From Candidatus Egerieousia excrementavium (GTDB lineage: Bacteria; Bacteroidota; Bacteroidia; Bacteroidales; UBA932): DNA of 12,115 bases. Shown here piece by piece: positions 6,548 through 12,115 of the stretch (position 1 is its first letter; each line of letters starts with the position of its first letter). The stretch covers positions 1 through 12,115 of the forward strand of contig JADINB010000140.1 in the NCBI GenBank assembly GCA_017694275.1, in the 5' to 3' direction. The translations under genes and the position numbers were made by a program. The notes below the pieces were generated by a model that saw only the letters and a list, made by a program, of their open reading frames with translations, made no database searches and was not told the origin of the DNA.

Positions 6548-6730
6548 ATGGCAAAGAAAGGTAATAGAGTCCAGGTGATTCTGGAGTGTACAGAACAAAG
6601 GGAGAGTGGTGTACCCGGCATATCGAGGTATATTACTACAAAGAACAAGAAAAACACTACACAAAGATTAGAGCGCAGAAAGTACAATCCTTTTTTGAAG
6701 AAGGTTACTTTACACCGCGAGATTAAATAA
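6548..6730 (+). CDS. rpmG: 50S ribosomal protein bL33
   Basis: A 60-residue protein starting MAKKGNRVQVILECTEQRES, with YITTKNKKNTTQRLERRKYNP-type bL33 sequence and a basic tail. It lies in the 50S subunit near the E site. It has a single cysteine (C14) where zinc-bearing forms have two CxxC pairs, so it is a zinc-free type and not one of the zinc-responsive paralogue pairs. It lies 12 nt after rpmB and 19 nt before the DUF4295 gene. Confidence 0.97.
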   Translation: MAKKGNRVQVILECTEQRESGVPGISRYITTKNKKNTTQRLERRKYNPFLKKVTLHREIK

Positions 6731-6749
6731 CTGTTAAAATTATTGTACA

Positions 6750-6911
6750 ATGGCAAAAAAAGCGGTAGCAACATTCAGCGGCGACAAGTCACAGCTCAGA
6801 AATGTGGTTAAATGTATAAAGATGGTCAAATCAGACAAGAGCGGTTCTTATATATTTAACGAGGAAATGGTACAGGTAGACAGAGTAAAAGATTTTTTTG
6901 CAAAAAAATAA
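6750..6911 (+). CDS. DUF4295 small basic protein, probable Bacteroidota-specific ribosomal protein
   Basis: A 53-residue protein beginning MAKKAVATFSGDKSQLRNVV and ending RVKDFFAKK, recognised as DUF4295, a family found next to rpmB and rpmG in Bacteroidota. Small size, basic charge and its place as the last gene of a ribosomal protein transcript imply a ribosome role. I recall a Flavobacterium johnsoniae ribosome structure reporting an extra lineage-specific 50S protein called bL38, which I believe is this family, but I cannot confirm that here. It contains one cysteine (C22) and no zinc motif. A strong terminator starts 17 nt after the stop. Gene finders with a 60-residue floor miss it. Confidence 0.9.
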   Translation: MAKKAVATFSGDKSQLRNVVKCIKMVKSDKSGSYIFNEEMVQVDRVKDFFAKK

Positions 6912-6928
6912 TCTTTTTCCAGATACTT

Positions 6929-6965
6929 AAAATGAACGTCAATCCTTTTGGCGTTCATTTTTTTT
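6929..6965 (+). terminator. Intrinsic terminator of rpmB-rpmG-DUF4295
   Basis: AAAATGAACGTCAA (6929-6942) pairs with TTGGCGTTCATTTT (6948-6961) in a 14-bp stem with one T-G pair and a 5-nt loop (TCCTT). A run of eight T follows from 6958 to 6965. This is a textbook Rho-independent terminator, 17 nt after the DUF4295 stop. Confidence 0.88.
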
Positions 6966-6966
6966 G

Positions 6967-6974
6967 TACATTTG
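6967..6974 (+). promoter_or_regulatory. Promoter -7 box for ftsY(-pheT)
   Basis: TACATTTG is an exact TAnnTTTG box starting one base after the terminator's T run. A TTTG at 6947-6950 lies 16 nt upstream, within the terminator hairpin; that is a few bases short of the usual spacing. The expected start near 6981 gives a leader of about 17 nt. Confidence 0.55.
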
Positions 6975-6997
6975 CCAGATATAACTGATTTGAGACT

Positions 6998-7963
6998 ATG
7001 GCATTTTTTGGATTGTTCGGAAAGAAAAGCGTTGAGGAGCAGAGCTCGCTCGACAAGGGTTTGCAAAAGACCAAAACAGGAATTTTCGATAAGATTTCCC
7101 GTGCGATAGCCGGCAAGTCCAAGGTTGATGCCGATGTGCTCGATGCTATAGAGGAGGCGCTTGTGGCATCAGACATAGGAGTGGATACCACACTCAAGAT
7201 TATAGATAATCTCGAGGAGCGTGTGGCCAGAGACAAGTTCATGAATACAGATGAACTTTACTCGATTCTCAGAAGCGAAATCGAAAAACTGCTCGACATC
7301 TCTGATGAGCATGAGGAGGAGCAGCCCCGGATTTTCGATTTTTCAAAAAAACCGTATGTCATAATGGTTGTGGGGGTGAATGGAGTGGGCAAGACAACAA
7401 CGATAGGGAAACTTGCAGCAAGGCTCAAGGCTTCGGGCAAGAGTGTCGTGCTTGGCGCGGCAGACACATTCAGGGCGGCTGCAGTAGACCAGCTCGTAAT
7501 CTGGGGTGAAAGGGCAGGTGTGCCAGTGGTAAGGCAGCAGATGGGGGCTGACCCTGCCTCTGTGGCCTATGATACGCTCAAGTCGGCGGTGGCGCAGGAG
7601 GCGGATGTGGTGCTTATCGATACGGCCGGCCGCCTGCATAACAAGATTAACCTGATGAATGAGCTTACAAAAATCAGGAATGTCATGCGCAAGGTGGTAC
7701 CGGATGCGCCCCATGAAGTCTTGCTGGTCATAGACGGCTCTACAGGGCAGAATGCCTATCAGCAGGCCAAAGAGTTTTCCAAGGCTACAGACGTGACCGC
7801 GCTGGCCGTTACAAAACTCGACGGAACTGCCAAGGGAGGAGTGGTCATAGGGATAGTAGACCAGTTCAAGATACCTGTCAAGTTTATAGGAGTGGGGGAG
7901 AAGATAGAAGATTTGCAGATTTTTGACAAGCGCGATTTTGTGGCTTCGTTATTTAGAAAATAA
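6998..7963 (+). CDS. ftsY: Signal recognition particle receptor FtsY
   Basis: SRP-family GTPase at the inner membrane. It pairs with Ffh to deliver ribosomes carrying nascent membrane proteins to SecYEG. The 321 residues hold an N domain (about 20-105) and a G domain with the P-loop GVNGVGKT (126-133), DTFRAAA (156-162), DTAGR (208-212) and TKLDGTAKGG (272-281). There is no long acidic A domain as in E. coli; instead the N-terminus MAFFGLFGKK is a short amphipathic stretch likely to contact lipid. It has its own promoter box after the upstream terminator. pheT follows after 31 nt, where Bacteroides genomes as I recall them carry rimO. Confidence 0.98.
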   Translation: MAFFGLFGKKSVEEQSSLDKGLQKTKTGIFDKISRAIAGKSKVDADVLDAIEEALVASDIGVDTTLKIIDNLEERVARDKFMNTDELYSILRSEIEKLLDISDEHEEEQPRIFDFSKKPYVIMVVGVNGVGKTTTIGKLAARLKASGKSVVLGAADTFRAAAVDQLVIWGERAGVPVVRQQMGADPASVAYDTLKSAVAQEADVVLIDTAGRLHNKINLMNELTKIRNVMRKVVPDAPHEVLLVIDGSTGQNAYQQAKEFSKATDVTALAVTKLDGTAKGGVVIGIVDQFKIPVKFIGVGEKIEDLQIFDKRDFVASLFRK

Positions 7964-7994
7964 ATGTTGTTTCTGTTAAATATTTATTGCGGAT

Positions 7995-10475
7995 ATGGAC
8001 ATATCGTATAATTGGTTACGTGAATATGTGGATTTTGACCTGACGCCTGCGGAAGTTGCGAAGATATTGAATTCCATAGGGCTGGAAGTCGAGACAATGG
8101 AAGAGAGAGAGGAAATCCCCGGCGGGCTGCAGGGCGTTGTGGTGGCTGAGGTGCTTGAGTGCAAAGACCATCCCGATTCTGACCACCTGCATATAACGAA
8201 AGTTTATGCAGGAGAGGGTGAGCCTTTGCAGGTTGTATGCGGTGCCCCCAATGTGGCGGCAGGACAGAAGGTAATGCTGGCGACAATAAATACAAGACTC
8301 CATTTCCCGAACGGAGAAGAGGTAAAGATAAAGAAATCGAAGATAAGAGGGGTGGAAAGTTTCGGAATGCTCTGTGCCGAGGATGAACTGGGCGTGGGGA
8401 CAGACCATGAAGGCATAATGGTCTTGCCCGACGATGCGGCGGTAGGAACCCCTGCAAAGGAGTATTTCAAGCTGGAGAGCGATACGGTTTTTGGCATAGG
8501 CCTGACTCCAAACAGAGTGGATGCGGCATCACATATTGGCGTAGCCAGAGATCTGAGCGCATATCTGAGGCTGAACGGCCTTGGAGGCGGGCTCAGGCTT
8601 CCTTCAGTAGACGGCTTCAGACTGTCGGGCAGCAATGAGGGAGCTATAGATATAGATGTCGTGGCAAAAGAGGGTGCGCCCAGGTATACCGGTCTTACAA
8701 TAAGGGGGGTAAAAGTAGGTGACTCTCCGGCATGGATGAAAAAGAGGCTCGTCTCTGTCGGACAGCGTCCCATTAACCTTGTCGTAGACGTAACCAACTT
8801 CATACTTATGGAGATGGGGCAGCCTATGCATGCCTTTGACGCCGACAGGATAGAAGGCGGCAAGGTTGTTGTGCGTTTTGCCGATGACCAGAGCAAGTTC
8901 ACTACACTCGACGGTGTGGAGAGGACTCTTTCCAAAGATGATTTGATGATATGCAATACAAAGGCTCCGATGTGTATAGCCGGAGTGTTCGGCGGGCTTG
9001 AAAGCGGAGTGACCGGACATACGACAAACGTATTTCTCGAAAGCGCTTACTTTAATCCGGTATGTATAAGGAAGACTTCCAAGAGGCATGCCCTCAAGAC
9101 AGAGGCATCATTCAGGTATGAACGCGGCTGCGACCCCATGATTACAGAATACGCAATCAAAAGGGCTGCCATGCTCATACTGGAGTATGGAGGAGGCAGT
9201 ATTGCCGGAGATATAGTTGACGTGCAGTCTGCACCGCTGGAGAAAAAGATTGTGGAACTTTCCTACGACAGGATGGAGCGTCTTATCGGAAAGAAGATAG
9301 GGCATGACACCATAAGGAATATCCTCACTTATCTCGATATGGAGATTGTAAGCGAGACTCCGGAAGGAGCCGTGGTGGCAGTACCTGCATATAGGGTGGA
9401 TGTCTACAGAGAGTGCGACGTGGTAGAGGATGTGCTGAGAATATACGGGTATGACAACATAGAGATACCGCCGAGAGTCACGATTTCTGTAAATACGACC
9501 CAGAAGCCAGATCCGGAGCGTGTAAGAATGCTGGCTTCTGAATTCATGGCAGCCAACGGCTTCATGGAGATAATGAACAACTCTCTTACCAAGAGCGAGT
9601 ACTATGCGAATCTCACGACTTATCCGCAGCAGAAATGTGTAATGCTGCTCAATCCGCTCAGTTCAGATTTGAACTGTATGAGGCAGACCCTCATTTTCAA
9701 CGGACTGGAAGTGATTGCACATAATATAAACAGGCAGTCCAATGATTTGAAACTCTTTGAAATCGGTAATGTCTACTCTTATAATGCCGAGTACCGTGAA
9801 CCGGAAGTGAAACCTGCCCATTTTAATGCAGAATTAAAACATTATAATGAAAATCAGCATTTTGCGCTCTTTATGAGCGGCCCTGGCAGCAAATACTGGC
9901 ACAACAGGACATCATGCGGAGACTTCTTTACCCTCAAGGGTTATCTGGAACTGCTCCTCAAGAAGTTCTCTGTTGACATTGCTGATCTGGAATACGAGGC
10001 TGCTCCGGCAGATCTTTTTGCCGAAGGCCTGGCATATAAGGTAAATTCCAGAATTCTTGCGGTAGTCGGAACTGTTTCGGCAAAAAGGCTTAAGGAGTTT
10101 GGCATAAAGCAGGCGGTATACGCTGCTGAAATAAACTGGAACCTGTTGCTCAAGCTTGTTGCCAAGAACAGAATCCAATACAGGGAACTGCCCAGATATC
10201 CTGAAGTAAGAAGAGATCTGGCCCTTCTGCTCGATGCCGACATCTCTTTTTCACAGATTCGCAAATGTGCATTTGCAGCAGAGAAAAAACTGCTCAAGAG
10301 CGTTACACTCTTTGACGTGTATACGGGCGACAAGATTCCGGAGGGTAAAAAACAGTATGCCGTAAGTTTTGTCCTTCAGGATAGTGAAAAGACTCTTACC
10401 GACAAGGTCGTAGAGTCTGTTATGGAAAAGTTGCTGCAGAAGTTCGCGCAGGAGTTAGGAGCACAGTTGCGATAA
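7995..10475 (+). CDS. pheT: Phenylalanine--tRNA ligase beta subunit
   Basis: The large subunit of the alpha2-beta2 PheRS, which charges tRNA(Phe). At 826 residues it is full length for the bacterial form. Order: N-terminal helix MDISYNWLREYV; EMAP-like tRNA-binding domain (about 40-150, with HPDSDHLHI and VVCGAPNV); B3/B4 editing domain that removes mischarged tyrosine (about 210-380, with NLVVDVTNF, GQPMHAFD, AGVFGG and TEASFRYERG); B5 domain (from about 405); catalytic-like core (about 490-700); and C-terminal FDX-ACB anticodon-binding domain (about 735-826, RYPEVRRDLALLLD). No pheS is in the window, so the partner must be encoded elsewhere. There is no promoter box in the 31-nt gap after ftsY, so it is probably cotranscribed. 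It converges on deoC. Confidence 0.98.
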   Translation: MDISYNWLREYVDFDLTPAEVAKILNSIGLEVETMEEREEIPGGLQGVVVAEVLECKDHPDSDHLHITKVYAGEGEPLQVVCGAPNVAAGQKVMLATINTRLHFPNGEEVKIKKSKIRGVESFGMLCAEDELGVGTDHEGIMVLPDDAAVGTPAKEYFKLESDTVFGIGLTPNRVDAASHIGVARDLSAYLRLNGLGGGLRLPSVDGFRLSGSNEGAIDIDVVAKEGAPRYTGLTIRGVKVGDSPAWMKKRLVSVGQRPINLVVDVTNFILMEMGQPMHAFDADRIEGGKVVVRFADDQSKFTTLDGVERTLSKDDLMICNTKAPMCIAGVFGGLESGVTGHTTNVFLESAYFNPVCIRKTSKRHALKTEASFRYERGCDPMITEYAIKRAAMLILEYGGGSIAGDIVDVQSAPLEKKIVELSYDRMERLIGKKIGHDTIRNILTYLDMEIVSETPEGAVVAVPAYRVDVYRECDVVEDVLRIYGYDNIEIPPRVTISVNTTQKPDPERVRMLASEFMAANGFMEIMNNSLTKSEYYANLTTYPQQKCVMLLNPLSSDLNCMRQTLIFNGLEVIAHNINRQSNDLKLFEIGNVYSYNAEYREPEVKPAHFNAELKHYNENQHFALFMSGPGSKYWHNRTSCGDFFTLKGYLELLLKKFSVDIADLEYEAAPADLFAEGLAYKVNSRILAVVGTVSAKRLKEFGIKQAVYAAEINWNLLLKLVAKNRIQYRELPRYPEVRRDLALLLDADISFSQIRKCAFAAEKKLLKSVTLFDVYTGDKIPEGKKQYAVSFVLQDSEKTLTDKVVESVMEKLLQKFAQELGAQLR

Positions 10476-10495
10476 GGCTCCTGCAGCGCTCTTTT
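10445..10495 (+). terminator. Possible terminator at the pheT-deoC convergence
   Basis: CGCGCAGGAG (10445-10454), inside the last pheT codons, can pair with CTCCTGCAGCG (10478-10488) in a 10-bp stem with one bulged A at 10485. The loop is long (23 nt), and the tail is only CTCTTTT. A shorter AGGAGC/GCTCCT pairing (10457-10462 with 10477-10482) competes with it. The 27-nt gap between the convergent genes holds nothing else. Confidence 0.3.
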
Positions 10496-10502
10496 ATCGT
10501 TA

Positions 10503-11369
10503 TCAGTAGTAGTTTACTGTCTTCTCTTCCAGTTCGGAGAGAATCGCATTGGCAAGCCGGCTGGTTCCGAGCCTGAAATATTCTTTGTTCAGCCATTCCT
10601 TGCCCAGGATGGTGTCTACTATAGAGTAGTAACAGAGTGCGTCTTTTGTAGCTGTCATGCCGCCTGCAGCCTTGAAGCCGACTTTCCTGCCGCACTGGAT
10701 GTAATATCTCTTTATGGCATCGCACATTATGATGGCAGCCATGGGTGTTGCGGCGGGTTCAAGTTTCCCGGTAGAGGTCTTTATGAAATCTGCTCCGGCT
10801 TCCATTGCCAGGAATGATGCCGCTGCAATCGCGGTAGGAGAGGCCAGTACTCCGGTTTCAAGTATGACTTTCAATGTCTTCTCCTGCAGAATTTCCTTGA
10901 TTTCTCTTATGCTGTCTGCTGTCTTTTCATATTCTCCTGCAAGAAAAAGGTGGAGCGGCAGCACAATGTCTATTTCATCCGCGCTCTCTGCAGCCATTTT
11001 GCATTCCAGTTTCTTTACCTGGTCAAAACTCTGGGAGTGTGGAAAGGCTCCTGCAACCACAGCTGTCTTTACGCTGTGTACTGTCAGGTTCTTTTTTACA
11101 CATTCTGCAAAGTTGGGATAGACGCAAATTGCTGCCGGGGCCGGATATTCCGGAAAACTGCTCTTTACCATGTTTACCTTTTGGGTCATGCCGGCAATCT
11201 TTGCCTCGGTGTCGGCGCTGTTGAGCGAGGTGAGATCTATAAGCCCCATGCAGGCTGCCAGATTTCCGGCACTCTCATAACTGCCGAGGTTGTTTTGTAT
11301 CAGAGTAAGAATTCTGTCTATGGCCTCCATGTCCGGAGCATACCCGTATTTTTCCAAAATCTGTTTCAT
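10503..11369 (-). CDS. deoC: Deoxyribose-phosphate aldolase
   Basis: Class I aldolase that splits 2-deoxy-D-ribose 5-phosphate into acetaldehyde and glyceraldehyde 3-phosphate in deoxynucleoside catabolism. It is a 288-residue TIM barrel. The Schiff-base lysine is K197 in FIKTSTGK. The assisting residues are K233 in GFKAAGG and D134 in DEIDIV, equivalent to K167, K201 and D102 of E. coli DeoC. ICVYPNF (81-87) is also conserved. It is somewhat longer than the E. coli enzyme, mainly at the N-terminus. Its ATG lies 1 nt after the dtd stop, so the two are translationally close and cotranscribed. No other deo gene is adjacent. Confidence 0.97.
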   Translation of the reverse strand: MKQILEKYGYAPDMEAIDRILTLIQNNLGSYESAGNLAACMGLIDLTSLNSADTEAKIAGMTQKVNMVKSSFPEYPAPAAICVYPNFAECVKKNLTVHSVKTAVVAGAFPHSQSFDQVKKLECKMAAESADEIDIVLPLHLFLAGEYEKTADSIREIKEILQEKTLKVILETGVLASPTAIAAASFLAMEAGADFIKTSTGKLEPAATPMAAIIMCDAIKRYYIQCGRKVGFKAAGGMTATKDALCYYSIVDTILGKEWLNKEYFRLGTSRLANAILSELEEKTVNYY

Positions 11370-11370
11370 G

Positions 11371-11823
11371 TTATTCCCTTATCTTTGAATCAATGATGAT
11401 TGTTACCGGTCCGTCGTTCGTAAGCGTCACTTTCATGTCTGCTCCGAATATGCCGGTTGCAATCTTTTTGTTGAGCCATCTTTCCAATGCGGCAATGAAC
11501 TCATTGTAGACCGGTATTGCCGTCTGGGGTTTTGCAGCCCTTATGTATGACGGCCTGTTGCCCTTTGCAGTCATGGCATGAAGCGTAAACTGGCTCACAA
11601 GCAGTATGTCACCTCCTGTCTCCAGCAGCGAACGGTTCATTACTCCGTTTTCATCGTCAAATATACGCAGGTTTGCGCATTTTTTTGCAAGCCATTCTGT
11701 ATCTTCTTTGCCGTCGCTCTCCTCTATGCCGGCTAAAATCATAAGGCCGCTCCCTATTGAGCCGTGAACCTTGCCGTCGATTTCAACCCTGGCTTGCGAG
11801 ACTCTTTGTATAACCAATCTCAT
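11371..11823 (-). CDS. dtd: D-aminoacyl-tRNA deacylase
   Basis: Cytoplasmic proofreading enzyme that hydrolyses D-amino acids, and glycine from tRNA(Ala), off mischarged tRNAs. It has the standard length of 150 residues. It begins MRLVIQRVSQARVEIDG and shows both active-site signatures: SQFTL (77-81) and NDGPVT (136-141), the Gly-cisPro motif (G138-P139) that excludes L-aminoacyl groups. It sits between the radical SAM gene (2-nt gap) and deoC (1-nt gap) in one tight minus-strand operon. Confidence 0.97.
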   Translation of the reverse strand: MRLVIQRVSQARVEIDGKVHGSIGSGLMILAGIEESDGKEDTEWLAKKCANLRIFDDENGVMNRSLLETGGDILLVSQFTLHAMTAKGNRPSYIRAAKPQTAIPVYNEFIAALERWLNKKIATGIFGADMKVTLTNDGPVTIIIDSKIRE

Positions 11824-11825
11824 GT

Positions 11826-12115
11826 TCAGCCTCTTATCTGTACCTTGATTCCTTTTTCCATTAACGGTTCCGCAATGGAGCGCATCTGCTCCACTGTGAC
11901 TTTCTGCAACCCTTGCGCAGGCGTTTCCCTGTCTAAGGTATACATCATTACCTCTCTCGGAGACAGTTCCTCTACCAGTTCAATCCATTTCCTGCAGTGT
12001 TCGGCAGAGGTGCAGTCTATGATTTTCCCATCTACGACCCCTTTGAGAAACATGGTCTGCAGAATGAAGTTCCCTTTGAACATCTTTATGTTTTCTACCG
12101 TCTTCTGCAGGGAGT
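11826..12115 (-). CDS. Radical SAM protein, C-terminal part only
   Basis: The frame is open from the right edge to the TGA at 11826-11828, giving 95 residues of a longer protein; the start is off the window. An ATG at 12083 is internal, because open frame (SLQKTVENIK) continues upstream of it. The residues FILQTMFLKGVVDG, HCRKWIELVEELSPREVMMYTLDRETPAQGL and VTVEQMRSIAEPL resemble the C-terminal half of the Bacteroidota radical SAM proteins grouped with COG0731 (wyosine-type tRNA enzymes). The CxxxCxxC cluster motif that would prove it is not visible here. Its dtd neighbour, 2 nt away, is compatible with a tRNA link, but a substrate cannot be given. Confidence 0.75.
   Translation of the reverse strand, partial: SLQKTVENIKMFKGNFILQTMFLKGVVDGKIIDCTSAEHCRKWIELVEELSPREVMMYTLDRETPAQGLQKVTVEQMRSIAEPLMEKGIKVQIRG

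Noticed and set aside
7964..7994. Separate promoter for pheT in the ftsY-pheT gap
   Set aside because: The 31-nt A/T-rich gap has no TAnnTTTG box, so cotranscription with ftsY is simpler.
1..12115. Defence system, CRISPR array, prophage, insertion sequence, tRNA or rRNA gene
   Set aside because: Intergenic gaps are all under about 85 bases and hold no repeats, cloverleaf or rRNA sequence. Every sizeable coding stretch is accounted for by core genes.

Overview
The window looks like chromosomal housekeeping DNA from a member of the Bacteroidota, most likely the order Bacteroidales. The evidence is the lineage-restricted families (a DUF4199 membrane protein and a DUF4295 small protein in the order rpmB-rpmG-DUF4295-ftsY), exact Bacteroidota -7 promoter boxes (TAnnTTTG), and the near absence of Shine-Dalgarno sequences. 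Genus cannot be fixed from this sequence. The first 46 bases are not genomic: bases 13-46 are the Illumina Nextera read-2 adapter, so the left end is an assembly or trimming artefact.

Layout. (1) 47-1526, minus strand: a DUF4199 membrane protein followed 5 nt later by a family 2 glycosyltransferase whose last residues are lost at the adapter. (2) 1527-1609: a compact divergent promoter region in which two back-to-back -7 boxes lie 12 bp apart. (3) 1610-6215, plus strand: thrS-infC-rpmI-rplT-lepB, the classic threonyl-tRNA synthetase/IF3/L35/L20 cluster with signal peptidase I attached. infC has no ATG, GTG or TTG start and must begin at a rare codon, best read as AUC behind a perfect AGGAGG. 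A bulged stem-loop fills the rpmI-rplT gap. (4) 6216-6965, plus: a promoter, then rpmB (bL28), rpmG (bL33) and the 53-residue DUF4295 protein, closed by a strong intrinsic terminator. (5) 6967-10475, plus: ftsY, with a promoter abutting that terminator, then pheT. (6) 10503-12115, minus: a tight operon of a radical SAM protein (C-terminal part only), dtd and deoC, convergent with pheT.

The theme is translation and protein export: two aminoacyl-tRNA synthetase genes (ThrRS, PheRS beta), an initiation factor, four ribosomal proteins plus a probable lineage-specific fifth, a D-aminoacyl-tRNA proofreading enzyme, the SRP receptor FtsY that docks ribosomes at the membrane, and signal peptidase I that cleaves exported proteins. 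I found no defence system, CRISPR array, tRNA or rRNA gene, prophage or native mobile element. No gap between genes exceeds about 85 bases. The points most worth following are regulatory: the AUC/SD infC start, the rplT leader structure and the overlapping divergent promoters.
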